A stretch of 64,000 nt of DNA, from contig NZ_JACHJP010000012.1 in the NCBI RefSeq assembly GCF_014203715.1, forward strand, positions 62,001 to 126,000, read 5' to 3'. Positions 16,418-25,186 of the stretch are shown here, piece by piece (positions within the stretch are counted from its first letter, which is position 1; every line of letters starts with the position of its first letter). The notes below the pieces were generated by a model that had not been told where the DNA came from, ran no database searches, and was given only the letters and a program-made list of their open reading frames with translations. Both the position numbers and the translations under genes were made by a program. Origin of the DNA: Streptosporangium saharense (lineage in GTDB: Bacteria > Actinomycetota > Actinomycetes > Streptosporangiales > Streptosporangiaceae).

Positions 16418-19225
16418 CTATTGGAGCTGGTTGAACCCGATGACGATGAAGCGTTCGACGATCACCGCGACCGCCAGCAGGAACGCGGGAACCGCGACGA
16501 ACAGAATGCGCCGTCTGGCCTTCGACACGCGACCGGGATCACGGAGCCTTTGCAACTCGTAGACGAACAAGGCGATCCAGGTGACGCCGAGCGCACCGAG
16601 TCCGATCGGGGTCATGGGAGAACCGCGGTCACCGAAGCCCGTCAGGGGCCGTGGCTGTGGGATCTCGGCGTTCTTCGGATAGGTCTTCAGCGTGTAGACG
16701 GCGGCGTCCTTGCTGTTGAAGACACGTTTCAGCTCCGGTGAGGCGTCGAGGGCGGCCCGGAAGCGCTGTGCCCAGTCGGCGGGGAAGCCGTGGTTGAGCT
16801 GTAGGTAGGCGGCCTGGCCCCGGCTGGCGACCAGGTAGGTGTTGGGCGGGGAGACACGGAACTTGTCGATCACGGACGACAGCTGTTCCGGGTTCTTGTC
16901 CACGAGCACCTGCTGGTACTCGATCTTGTCGAAGTCGCGCTCGCCCCATGGGATGGTCGGCGTGACCTCGGGTCCGATGATCGGGACCAGGAACAGCACC
17001 CTGCCGCTGGGCTTGTCGTGCCCGTAGACGTAGTGCATCGCCTGGACCTCGTCGTTGGAGACGCGTTCGAACTGCTCGTTGCCGTAGCGGGCGACCAGGA
17101 ACGACAGCGACAGCGCCATCGCGCACCCGGCGGCCAGCAGCAGCGAGATCCTGCGGGTCAGCAGCGGGTCGAGCCTGATGACGCGCCTGCGGATCGGCAC
17201 CGTCTCGTCGGGGGCCTCCGCCGTACCGGCCGGAAGGTTCGGGAAGAAGGCGTAGGCGGCGAGGATGCACGCGCCGGGCAGCGCGAACAGGTAGATCCGC
17301 AGGCCGATCTCGCCGCCGTAGCTCTGCAGCGCGAGCGCGAGCACCGGCACGCACAGCAGGAGCAGGGCGGCCCGGTCCCCGACGCCCCTGAACAGACGGC
17401 GCAGCAGACCGATCGCGGCCAGCAGCAGGATGACCGCGCAGATGCCCAGGCGGGCCATCAGCACCAGCGCGTGCCTGCTGTCGCTGCCCTCGATCCGGTC
17501 GCCGGTGTTGCGCTGGAGGTTCTCCAGGATCCGGCCGAGCCCGCCGAACAGCTCGTCGATGTGGCCGCTCCAGAAGGTGACCGTCTGGTAGCTGATCCAC
17601 GCCAGCACGATCAGGCCGAGGAAGAACGGCAGGGCCCAGCTGAGCGAGGAGCGCCGCAGCAGGATCAGGCCGGTCAGCGTGCCCAGCATCATGAACGGCG
17701 TGATCTGGTGCGAGGCCGTCGCGGTCCCGAACAGGACGATCAGCACGATGAGCATGATCGAGCGGTCGTAGACGCCGGTCGGGCGGGCCAGCTCACCCGG
17801 GGTCAGCCCGTCCAGCCTGGCCAGCAGCCGCCGGACGCGGCCCTTGGACGGCATGGCCTTGTCACGGACCTCGACCCTGCCGAACCAGCGGAGCACGATC
17901 GCCACGAAGGCCAGATAGATCGCGTAGGTGAAGCCCTGCGGCGAGAAGTAGTCCTGGCCGATCCACTGCACGAGGATGAACAGCAGCGCCGCGAACCAGC
18001 GCGCCCTGGTCGTCGCGACCACCTGGCGCAGGATCAGCACGAAAGGCAGCAGGTAGAGCAGGTTGGACAGCAGCGGCGTCCAGCGCAGGATCAGCGTCAG
18101 GTCCGTGACCCCGGCCGCCTTCGTGACGAACGCCACCAGCGCGAAGAACCCCGGCCAGGCGAAACGGGCGTCGAGGATCGGCGAGGAGGTCCCGGTGCGG
18201 TTGATGAACTCCACGAAGCCCGCGTGGACGTAGGCCGTGTGGAAGCGCGGGGTGTCCTCGATGAGGGCGGCGGCGCCGTGCAGCGCGAAGGTGATCACCG
18301 CGAGCTGGAAGAGCAGCAGGAACTTGCGGTCGGTGTTCTGCGCGATCGTGACGAAGAACGCCGTGATCATCAGCAGGATCGCGACGAACGAGGTGACGGG
18401 CAGCGCGGAGATCAGCCCGAGACCGTCGATGTGCGTCAGGTCGACACCCCGCAGCGGACCCGGCGCGACGCGCAGGGCCAGCACGTACATGATCAGGCCC
18501 TCGATGGTCAGCAGCGGCGGAAGCCACGCCGTCGCCGAGCGCGCCAGCCGCTCCGTCCACGGGACGTGCGGCCTGGGGACGGGCGCGGGCACCCTGACAT
18601 CCTGCGTGACGTCCTGTACGGCCTGCCGCCCGGCCTCCTGTTCGGTCTCCTGGCCGGTCACGGGGGACTCGGCCAGGCGCCGGGCGGGCAGCCGTACCTC
18701 GGCGGTGGTCTCCGCCTCGCTGTCGTCGCCCTCGTCCGGTTCGGGCTCCGGTTCGGGCTTGGTCAGGGGCTCGGTGTCGGTGACGCCGGGCAGGTCCACG
18801 ACCGAGGAGTCCACGACCGAGGAGTCCGTGACCGAGGAGCCGAGGACGGAGGTGTCCACGATCGAGGCGTCTGGTTCCTCGTCATCACCGGATATATCCG
18901 GCATGTCTGGAGTGCCCTCGGGCTTGGGCGTGAGGACGGGGATGCGGAAGACGGCGGTCGCCGAGGGGTCGTCGTCGCCGGATATATCCGGCTCCTCCGG
19001 ATCTCCCCGCTCCTCGGACTCTTCGGCCTCCTCGGGCGCCTCGGTTTCTTCGGGCGCCTCGGTTTCCGTGGCGTCCTCAAGGACCTCGGCGTCCTTCTGG
19101 TCTTCGGAGGCGGGCCCGTCCTCGGATCCGGCGGGCGTCTCCTCGGAGACGGGGGGACGTTCCCCCGCCTCTGCGGCCTCCGTCTTCACGTCATCACCTG
19201 AGCGTTGCCTCACGTCTAACATCAT
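16418..19225 (-). CDS. Large polytopic membrane protein with acidic N-terminal arm (glycan polymerase-like)
   Basis: 935 residues. The first ~230 are hydrophilic and very acidic (Glu/Asp/Ser-rich), with PDISGDD twice and degenerate SSVVD repeats. About a dozen membrane helices follow (240-760), then an extracellular ~110-residue domain and a final helix pair. The layout resembles actinobacterial polymerase or PMT/ArnT-like glycosyltransferases in exopolysaccharide clusters, but I see no definite catalytic motif. Starts 5 bases after the flippase stop, suggesting translational coupling; GTG 19189 is an alternative. The acidic arm is in the cytoplasm if the first helix runs inside-out, and may bind partners. 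Confidence 0.75.
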   Translation of the reverse strand: MMLDVRQRSGDDVKTEAAEAGERPPVSEETPAGSEDGPASEDQKDAEVLEDATETEAPEETEAPEEAEESEERGDPEEPDISGDDDPSATAVFRIPVLTPKPEGTPDMPDISGDDEEPDASIVDTSVLGSSVTDSSVVDSSVVDLPGVTDTEPLTKPEPEPEPDEGDDSEAETTAEVRLPARRLAESPVTGQETEQEAGRQAVQDVTQDVRVPAPVPRPHVPWTERLARSATAWLPPLLTIEGLIMYVLALRVAPGPLRGVDLTHIDGLGLISALPVTSFVAILLMITAFFVTIAQNTDRKFLLLFQLAVITFALHGAAALIEDTPRFHTAYVHAGFVEFINRTGTSSPILDARFAWPGFFALVAFVTKAAGVTDLTLILRWTPLLSNLLYLLPFVLILRQVVATTRARWFAALLFILVQWIGQDYFSPQGFTYAIYLAFVAIVLRWFGRVEVRDKAMPSKGRVRRLLARLDGLTPGELARPTGVYDRSIMLIVLIVLFGTATASHQITPFMMLGTLTGLILLRRSSLSWALPFFLGLIVLAWISYQTVTFWSGHIDELFGGLGRILENLQRNTGDRIEGSDSRHALVLMARLGICAVILLLAAIGLLRRLFRGVGDRAALLLLCVPVLALALQSYGGEIGLRIYLFALPGACILAAYAFFPNLPAGTAEAPDETVPIRRRVIRLDPLLTRRISLLLAAGCAMALSLSFLVARYGNEQFERVSNDEVQAMHYVYGHDKPSGRVLFLVPIIGPEVTPTIPWGERDFDKIEYQQVLVDKNPEQLSSVIDKFRVSPPNTYLVASRGQAAYLQLNHGFPADWAQRFRAALDASPELKRVFNSKDAAVYTLKTYPKNAEIPQPRPLTGFGDRGSPMTPIGLGALGVTWIALFVYELQRLRDPGRVSKARRRILFVAVPAFLLAVAVIVERFIVIGFNQLQ
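18888..18991. repeat. Twice-occurring 14-bp palindrome CCGGATATATCCGG
   Basis: Perfect palindromes at 18888-18901 and 18978-18991 inside the coding sequence for the acidic arm. Both encode DIS within PDISGDD and both use ATA, a very rare Ile codon in this DNA. Confidence 0.75.
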
Positions 19226-19230
19226 GGGGG

Positions 19231-20571
19231 CTACAGGGACCCGGCCGTGACGGCCGTCTGCGATCTTTCTCCGCCCTTGAGCATTCTGCGAAGACCGGGA
19301 AAGATCAACGCGGCGATCAGCAGCTCACTCAGCAGCAGCGCGTATCCCACCGCCTCGATCCCGGTCGTGGGGAACAGCACCAGGGTGCTGGTGAGCACGA
19401 GTACGGCCAGGCAGATCTGGACGAGCGCGAGCCTGCGGGCCTGTCCCACGGCCCGCAGCCCGCTCAGATAGATCTCGATCAGCACCCTCGGCAGCACCGC
19501 CAGGGACATCAGCTGGAGCAGCAGCGTCCCCCGGTCGGCGAACCCGGGACCGAAGACACGCAGGATCAGCGGCGCCGCGAGAATCGTCACGATCACGATC
19601 GGAATAATGATCATGAATGCCCGGCGCAGCGCCCTGCGGGAGTTCGACGCGAGCCGCTCCCGGTCGAAGGACCCCTCGACGGTCAGCGAGGTGGCCATGT
19701 TCATCGCCAGCAGCTCGATCAGCGAGCCCAGCGTGTGGGCCATGGAGAAGTAGCCGAAGGTGACCTCGTCCACCCTCGCGGCGATCAGGACCGGGATCAG
19801 GTAGACGCTCGCCAGGATCGACAGCGTGCCCGGGTAGTCCCCCGCGAGGAAGCGGCCGACCTCGCCGAAGGAGAACGGCCTGGCCGTACTCTCCGTCTTC
19901 CTGACATGCCGGGGGATGACCTTCTTGAACAGCAGGAGGTTGATCGGGATCAGGGCCATCGCGGCCGGGATGATCCACGAGACGAAGATGCCGTCGCGGG
20001 GCAGCGCGAACGCCAGGCCGACCAGCATGGCCATCTTGACCAGGCCGTAGCACAGGCTGTTCACCGGCACCCACGTGGCCCTGCGCAGCCCGGCCAGCGT
20101 CACGTCCTCCAGCGTGAACACCGACCAGACCAGCGTCGAGGCCAGGAAGAACAGCCCGGGGCCGATGCCGCCGAGCGAGGCGTAGGTCGGCCCCCACCAC
20201 GGCAGCGTGACCAGGAAGCCGAGCGCGGCGACCACGCCGGTGGCCCCGGCGACCGCGTAGGCCCTGACGATGAGCGCGGGCGTGCGCGGTCCGGCCACCG
20301 GGATGAACCGCGCCAGCGCCCCGACGAACCCCAGCGCGGTCAGCGAGGCGAACAGCCGCATGGCCGTGATCAGCGCCTGACCCCTGCCGAAGTCGGCGGG
20401 GCCGTACATCTGGGCGGCGAGCCACCAGTAGCCCATGCCGAGCACGGCGGTGATCGCGGTGTTGGCCATGAGCGCGTAGCCGTTGCGGAAGAGCGGGTTG
20501 CGCAGATCGCGCGTCACCCGCTGCCGCAACCCGGCGAACCGGCCTTCCGGCTCGTCCGTCGTCGCGCTCAT
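19231..20571 (-). CDS. Polysaccharide flippase (MOP superfamily, Wzx-like)
   Basis: 446 residues, 12-14 predicted membrane helices, in the polysaccharide-transporter branch of the MOP flippases (NTAITAVLGMGYWWLAAQMYGPADFGRGQAL at the N terminus is typical). It would move a lipid-linked glycan unit across the membrane. GGGGAGG lies 6 bases before the ATG. Sits between the deacetylase and the large membrane protein on the same strand with gaps of 33 and 5 bases, so one operon is very likely. Confidence 0.88.
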   Translation of the reverse strand: MSATTDEPEGRFAGLRQRVTRDLRNPLFRNGYALMANTAITAVLGMGYWWLAAQMYGPADFGRGQALITAMRLFASLTALGFVGALARFIPVAGPRTPALIVRAYAVAGATGVVAALGFLVTLPWWGPTYASLGGIGPGLFFLASTLVWSVFTLEDVTLAGLRRATWVPVNSLCYGLVKMAMLVGLAFALPRDGIFVSWIIPAAMALIPINLLLFKKVIPRHVRKTESTARPFSFGEVGRFLAGDYPGTLSILASVYLIPVLIAARVDEVTFGYFSMAHTLGSLIELLAMNMATSLTVEGSFDRERLASNSRRALRRAFMIIIPIVIVTILAAPLILRVFGPGFADRGTLLLQLMSLAVLPRVLIEIYLSGLRAVGQARRLALVQICLAVLVLTSTLVLFPTTGIEAVGYALLLSELLIAALIFPGLRRMLKGGERSQTAVTAGSL

Positions 20572-20604
20572 GTGATGCCTCCCCCCACGTCCGAGGACGT
20601 GTGC

Positions 20605-21408
20605 CTACGCCAGACCGCGCACCCGGCGCAGGCCGTAGCGGGTTCTCCTGACGACGGCGTAGCCCTTCGTCAGGACGCGTTGCCTCATGTAGATCAGCGG
20701 GACCTGGCTGCCCTCGACGGCCCGGCTGAACATCCCCATCGAGGTGCCCTCGGCCACGGTCAGGCGTGGCAGCGCGAGCACGTCGTGTCTGTCGGCGGCG
20801 ATGGCGTTGCTCACCGCGCAGGCGGCCCAGTAACCGGCGCGCCTGACCTCGCGCCTGACCCGTCCGCTCGAATAGCCGTACGGGTAGGCCATGGTCGCGA
20901 CCGGGGCCCCGATCTTGTCTTCGAGCAGGGCCTTGTTGCGGCGCAGCTCCTGGCGGAGCAGGTCGTCGGGCAACTGGTCGAGCTGGGGGTGGCTGTGGCT
21001 GTGGCCGCCGATCTCGATGCCGCACGAGGCGGCCTCGCGGGCCTGGCTCCAGGTCAGCATCGTGTCGAGCGGCCTGCCCGCCGCGTCCTTGCCCGCGTCC
21101 CTGACCCACCCGCTGGTCAGGAAGACCGTCGCGGGGAAGCCGAGGCGTTCGAGCACCGGCAGCGCCTGGCTGTGGAAGTCGGCGTAGCCGTCGTCGAAGG
21201 TCACCACGACCGGCCGCTCGGGCAGGGAGCGCCCGTTGTTCCTGTGCACCGAGGCGACCAGGTCGGCCACGGTCAGCGGGGTGAAGCCGCGCTCCTTCAG
21301 ATAGGAGAGCTGCTCGGCGAAGGCCGAAGGATGCACGGCCAGTGGCTTCGTCTCGGGGTTCGGCCGTTCGGAGATGGAGTGGTACATCAGAATCGGCACG
21401 CGGATCAC
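20605..21408 (-). CDS. Polysaccharide deacetylase (NodB/CE4)
   Basis: 267 residues. CE4 motifs: VPILMYHSIS at the start, catalytic base in VVVTFDDGYAD, metal-binding HSHSHPQLD, MAYPYGY, and a final hydrophobic ALPRLTV motif. CE4 enzymes remove N-acetyl groups from chitin-like or peptidoglycan sugars. No signal peptide is visible, so it may act on a lipid-linked precursor in the cytoplasm or be exported in another way. The start overlaps the preceding GT2 stop by 4 bases (ATGA), a firm sign of co-translation. Confidence 0.9.
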   Translation of the reverse strand: MIRVPILMYHSISERPNPETKPLAVHPSAFAEQLSYLKERGFTPLTVADLVASVHRNNGRSLPERPVVVTFDDGYADFHSQALPVLERLGFPATVFLTSGWVRDAGKDAAGRPLDTMLTWSQAREAASCGIEIGGHSHSHPQLDQLPDDLLRQELRRNKALLEDKIGAPVATMAYPYGYSSGRVRREVRRAGYWAACAVSNAIAADRHDVLALPRLTVAEGTSMGMFSRAVEGSQVPLIYMRQRVLTKGYAVVRRTRYGLRRVRGLA

Positions 21409-22346
21409 GGTTTCGCCACCTTCAGCCTGAGCGAGCCGACGGCGTACCCCCAGGTCGTCCAGGCGAGTCCGACCACGATCGCCCCGGCCCTCCCGAACCC
21501 TGACAAATCACCACGCAGCACGTCTCCCAGGCCGCGCAGCGCGCCGAGCGGCAGCGCCTTCAGCGCGTGCGCCCGCTCGCTGGCCAGCCCGTCCCCGGCG
21601 CCGACGCTGTGTGTGACCAGCGCCTTCGACAGGCCCTCGGCGTAACACCTGGCCCGGAAGTAGGCGAACCGGGCACGCACCGCGGGCACCTTGTGGCCGA
21701 TCACCGCGGCGGGCTCGAACAGCATCACCGCGCCGGGGATCCGCTGGGAGAGCCGGATGCAGAACTCGGTCTCCTCGCAGCCGAGAGGCCTGGGCTTGCG
21801 CCCCTGCACGCTGCGGCCGATGCCGGTGTGGAACCCGCCGACCTGCCCGACGAGCTCCCTGCGGAAGGCCGCGTTACCGCCCATCACATTGCGGATCGGC
21901 GCCCGCCGGGTCGGCATGCCCTCGTAGGAGCAGCCGACGGTCCAGTCGAACTCGCGGGGGAACCAGCCCGGACGGCGTCCCGTGGCCCACAACGGCCTGG
22001 TCAGCCCGCCGACGCCGACGACGGCCGGGTCCTGGAAGCCCTCCTCCAGTGCTTCCAGCCACCCCGCCTCCGCGACCGCGTCGTCGTCGAGATAGGCAAC
22101 GATGTCGCCGGAGGCGGTCGCCGCGCCGGTGTTCTTGCCCCCGGACAGCCCCTTCTCCTGCGTGTTCTCCACCACGATCACGCCGGGATACTCCTGCTTG
22201 AGCCTCAGCAGCAGGTCCGCGTTGTAGTCGACCACCAGAATGATCTCGTACGGCTCGCGCCGCTGGTTCTCGACCGACGCGACGGCGGCCCGGATGTCCT
22301 CCCAGCGTTCCTCGGTGTAGACGCAGATGACGACACTGGTCCTCAT
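21405..22346 (-). CDS. Family-2 glycosyltransferase
   Basis: 313 residues from ATG 22346. GT-A fold: SVVICVYTEERWEDIRAAVASV at the N terminus, VENTQEKGLSGGKNTGAATASGDIVAYLDDDAVAE with the DxD-type metal motif, and a GCEETEFCIRL motif in the acceptor region. The C terminus has a hydrophobic segment (AGAIVVGLAWTTWGYAVG) that may bind the membrane. It probably adds a sugar to a lipid-linked glycan unit. Starts 2 bases after the upstream GT2 stop and overlaps the deacetylase by 4 bases. Confidence 0.9.
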   Translation of the reverse strand: MRTSVVICVYTEERWEDIRAAVASVENQRREPYEIILVVDYNADLLLRLKQEYPGVIVVENTQEKGLSGGKNTGAATASGDIVAYLDDDAVAEAGWLEALEEGFQDPAVVGVGGLTRPLWATGRRPGWFPREFDWTVGCSYEGMPTRRAPIRNVMGGNAAFRRELVGQVGGFHTGIGRSVQGRKPRPLGCEETEFCIRLSQRIPGAVMLFEPAAVIGHKVPAVRARFAYFRARCYAEGLSKALVTHSVGAGDGLASERAHALKALPLGALRGLGDVLRGDLSGFGRAGAIVVGLAWTTWGYAVGSLRLKVAKP

Positions 22347-22348
22347 GG

Positions 22349-23176
22349 CTACGCGGCGCCCTGGTCCGCGGCGGGAGTGGCGGCCGCGGGCTCGGGGGCG
22401 GCGGCGACGGGGTTGCTCCGCCACTCCCTGATGATGGTCCGGAGCACCCGCAGGCCGTCCCTGACCGCGTGCAGGTTGCTCTCGCCGTGGATCCGGTTGC
22501 GCTCGTGGCTGGGCACCTCGTGCACCTTGAGCCCGGCCTTGGCGGCCCTGATGTTCATCAGGGTCTCGACCTCGAAGCCGTCGCAGTCCAGGTTGAGCAC
22601 GTCCAGGTGACGCGCCCAGAAGGCGTTGTAGCCGTAGCACAGGTCGCTGTAGCTGGTGCCGTAGATCCGGTTGACCAGGCCGGTGAGCACCTTGTTGCCG
22701 AGCTTGCGGTTGAAGGTCAGGTCGTCGCTGCCCCCGCCGGAGGCGTAACGCGACCCCTTGACGAAGTCGGCCCCGGTGACCAGCGCGCCGACGAACTGGA
22801 TGATCTCCCGGCCGTCGGTCGAGCCGTCGGCGTCGATCATCACGATGATGTCGCCGGTGCAGGCGGCGAACCCCGCGGCCAGGGCGTTGCCCTTGCCCTT
22901 GCCGGTCTGGGTGACGATCCGGACGTTGGGCCGCAGCCGCTTGGCGACGGCCACGGTGTCGTCGACGGAGTTTCCGTCGACGAGGACGATCTCGTCGATC
23001 CACTGGGGCAGGGTCGCGAAGACGTGCGGAAGGTTCTCCGCCTCGTTCATCGCGGGGACCACGACGCTGACCGTGGGAGAGATGGCCATGTGAGGGGTGA
23101 TGGGAGTGAACCGCTCAATCGGTGGCATCGCTCGCAGGGGTGGCTTGGTGTTGTGCTTGACGATGTCGGGACTCAT
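22349..23176 (-). CDS. DPM-like family-2 glycosyltransferase, copy A
   Basis: 275 residues. Resembles polyprenyl-phosphate mannose/glucose synthases: VSVVVPAMNEAENLPHVF, VDGNSVDDT, GKGNALAAGF, MIDADGSTD with the DxD metal motif, CYGYNAFWARH and ESNLHAVRDGLRVLR. No C-terminal membrane helices, so it is the soluble type. It would make a polyprenyl-phospho-sugar donor used by membrane glycosyltransferases, for example the 935-residue protein. ATG follows AAGGA by 9 bases. Closely paralogous to the gene at 48673-49398. Confidence 0.9.
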   Translation of the reverse strand: MSPDIVKHNTKPPLRAMPPIERFTPITPHMAISPTVSVVVPAMNEAENLPHVFATLPQWIDEIVLVDGNSVDDTVAVAKRLRPNVRIVTQTGKGKGNALAAGFAACTGDIIVMIDADGSTDGREIIQFVGALVTGADFVKGSRYASGGGSDDLTFNRKLGNKVLTGLVNRIYGTSYSDLCYGYNAFWARHLDVLNLDCDGFEVETLMNIRAAKAGLKVHEVPSHERNRIHGESNLHAVRDGLRVLRTIIREWRSNPVAAAPEPAAATPAADQGAA

Positions 23177-23200
23177 GAAACATGTCCTTCCGGTTCGGCG

Positions 23201-23214
23201 GTCGTCATGACGAC
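23201..23214. promoter_or_regulatory. Perfect palindrome GTCGTCATGACGAC
   Basis: 14-bp perfect palindrome, 25 bp before the start of the copy A glycosyltransferase, in a 155-bp gap within the minus-strand gene series. A dimeric-regulator site is plausible; no regulator is identified. Confidence 0.35.
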
Positions 23215-23331
23215 TGTCGAGAGGACCCGGAGCCAGACACAGCCTGAGGGGTCGGCGGGAATGGCGAATGCGGTGAGGGATGCATGGGAGGGTCCTGGCG
23301 GGTGTGTTCTGTGTTACCGGGGAGACCGGGC

Positions 23332-24456
23332 CTAGCCGACTCCCCATGGTTCCTTGACGACCGTGGAGGCCGATTGGTTCTGCGCTGTGCGCATCCGGCC
23401 GAAACCTTTCAGCACGCGGTCGGCAAGCCGATACAGGTGAGGTCGATCGAGAACGATGGTGCGGGCCTTGTTGACCGGCGTGCGGCCCATCCAGTGGACC
23501 GCCGCCGCGGGGGAGGGGCGGGAGACACGGCCCTCGGCGACGTAGAGGTCGCCGCTCTTCAGCCAGGCCTTGTACTCGCGGCCGCCCTTGCCCATGTCCA
23601 CCTGGCTCAGCCCCGAGTTCGCGGCGTGCTCGGCCATGTGGAGGTGGTGCATGATGCCCGGGGAGTACCGGGCGTACTCGGTGTCGTAGGCGGGAAACCA
23701 GCCGACCAGGGTGTGCGCCGTACGCAGGCCGAAGTGGCCCGCCACGGGGGTGTCCCCGGCGTAGACCATGGTCAGCACGCCCGCGAAGGTCTCCGAGCGC
23801 ACCGCGTGCATCTCGTCGAGCAGCCGGACGATCCACGGCTGGGCGAAGCGGTCCACCCGCCCGGTGCGGCGGTACTGGTCCGACTTCCAGTTCAGCAGCG
23901 TGCGCAGGGTCGCCGGGTCCGTGGAGTCCCACTCGAAGCGGATCTCGCCCTGCTCACGGCCGAGTTTGCGCTCCTTGTAGCGGACGGTCTTGTAGTTCTT
24001 CGGGGAGTTCTGCCTGACCTGCTCGATATAGGAGTCGAAACCCGAGCTGAGGTCCATGACCGGCGCGGGCCGTACGTCCGACTGGTGCTCGGCGAAGGTC
24101 GGCTGACCGGCGACGAGGTGGTCGAAGTCGAAGACGGAGAGCTTGCAGGCGCGCAGCAGTTGCTTGGCGTCCAGGCTCAGTCCGGGAACCGAGACCAGAC
24201 CGTGGCAGGTGGTGAGGAAGCCCCCCAGAGGCTTGCCGATGCCGAAGTTGTGGCGCTCGTAGGGGAAGAACCCGACAGTCTTGCCGCCGTCCTGGATGAC
24301 GGCGACCCGGACGTAGTCGCGGAGACGGCCCATAGCCAGGGCGAACTCCACGGAGAGGAAGGGGTTGTCGAGGGATGGATCCGCCCCCTGCAACTCCCGC
24401 CATCGGGATATCTCGGACTCCCCGAGGTCACCGGGGCGAACGACGACGATGTTCAC
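23332..24456 (-). CDS. FemAB/GNAT-like acyltransferase, copy 2
   Basis: 374 residues. Same architecture as copy 1: LLNWKSDQYRRTGR, VAGHFGLRTAHTLVGWFPAYDTEYARYSPG, VDMGKGGREYKAWLKSGD. The strong conservation of the GWFPAYDT(E/T)YA(R/K)YSPG core between copies marks it as the probable active region. The GTG start at 24456 overlaps the stop of the preceding small membrane protein by 4 bases (GTGA), which settles the start over the longer frame. Likely acylates a sugar in the same glycan as copy 1, perhaps at another position. Confidence 0.83.
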   Translation of the reverse strand: MNIVVVRPGDLGESEISRWRELQGADPSLDNPFLSVEFALAMGRLRDYVRVAVIQDGGKTVGFFPYERHNFGIGKPLGGFLTTCHGLVSVPGLSLDAKQLLRACKLSVFDFDHLVAGQPTFAEHQSDVRPAPVMDLSSGFDSYIEQVRQNSPKNYKTVRYKERKLGREQGEIRFEWDSTDPATLRTLLNWKSDQYRRTGRVDRFAQPWIVRLLDEMHAVRSETFAGVLTMVYAGDTPVAGHFGLRTAHTLVGWFPAYDTEYARYSPGIMHHLHMAEHAANSGLSQVDMGKGGREYKAWLKSGDLYVAEGRVSRPSPAAAVHWMGRTPVNKARTIVLDRPHLYRLADRVLKGFGRMRTAQNQSASTVVKEPWGVG

Positions 24457-24824
24457 CTTGACCTTGCCCCCTGTTCGGTCTGCAAGCCTGCGCTCCCCCG
24501 GTACAGCACGCGTAACACGTATATGAACCCACCGAGCACCGCGATCGTCGCCACCCCGGCGCGAGGCGACCACTTGTCAAAGGACAGCATGGCGACGGCA
24601 AGGAGAACGTTTACGACCAGGCTTGCCGCCGCACCCACTGATAGTGCCGCAAGAGGGTCACGATCACGCAACAGTCCGACCACCGCGGCACCCGGAGTGA
24701 CCAAGAGGAACAGGGGGGTCAGGACAATTCGGAGAGGAGTGTCGATCCCGGCCAGCGCGATGACGGCCCCCGCCACGCAGGCGAGAGTCAGTGCCCATCC
24801 GAGCACCCTGCGTTTGGTGGACAT
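24453..24824 (-). CDS. Small four-helix membrane protein
   Basis: 123 residues from ATG 24824 (or 135 from GTG 24860). Four predicted helices with short loops; a charged LLRDRDPLAALSV loop separates the pairs. This resembles DUF1616/DUF2206-like small membrane proteins seen beside polysaccharide genes, but I do not recognise a defined family. Its stop overlaps the start of the FemAB-like copy 2, so the two are co-translated. First gene of the main glycan operon. Confidence 0.75.
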   Translation of the reverse strand: MSTKRRVLGWALTLACVAGAVIALAGIDTPLRIVLTPLFLLVTPGAAVVGLLRDRDPLAALSVGAAASLVVNVLLAVAMLSFDKWSPRAGVATIAVLGGFIYVLRVLYRGSAGLQTEQGARSR

Positions 24825-24895
24825 CTCCTGACTCCCGGTCGTAGTGGCATGATCGATCACCCATTCATGGGATCAATCACTTCGGACAGACGTCA

Positions 24896-25111
24896 ATGCC
24901 GACGTTTGACCTCAGTCCATGGTTTACCGGATCGCAAAGCGATGCGCTGGCGTTATCCCGGGTGGAGTCAAGTGATCATACGATATCCGGTCAGGATTCT
25001 GATGTCTTCTCAGAGCCCTTCGCCACGCCGGAAAACGTGTCGTGGATCACCGCCAAACCCCTGTGGCGCAGGGCTTTTGACGTCGGAACGGGCGGAGTGG
25101 GGCACCTGTGA
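24896..25111 (+). CDS. Doubtful 71-residue protein
   Basis: ATG-initiated frame with a balanced amino-acid mix but only about two-thirds G/C at third positions, well below genuine genes here, and no clear ribosome-binding site. It could be a transferred small gene or plain intergenic DNA. Not recognised. Confidence 0.2.
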   Translation: MPTFDLSPWFTGSQSDALALSRVESSDHTISGQDSDVFSEPFATPENVSWITAKPLWRRAFDVGTGGVGHL

Positions 25112-25161
25112 CAAGGGTGGCCGAGGCGCGTCACGGGCACTGCGGGCAGGGGGGTGGAGGA

Positions 25162-25175
25162 GTGATTCAAATCAC
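25162..25175. promoter_or_regulatory. CRP-like palindrome GTGATTCAAATCAC
   Basis: Matches the GTGA-N6-TCAC pattern of CRP/FNR-family sites exactly. It lies 12 bases past the stop of the SBP-VWA gene, an odd place for an activator site, so function is uncertain. Confidence 0.35.
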
Positions 25176-25186
25176 GCTCAGAACGA

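Larger units (their letters stand above)
24825..25186. other. Low-GC intergenic region (362 bp)
   Basis: Promoter region of the glycan operon on its left side, 3' flank of the SBP-VWA gene on its right. GC is clearly lower than in the neighbours. It contains an uncertain 71-codon frame on the plus strand (24896-25111) and the palindrome at 25162-25175. Confidence 0.5.

Noticed and set aside
24825-25186. Riboswitch
   Set aside because: The region is AT-richer but I find no fold matching a known class, and it lies partly downstream of a gene.
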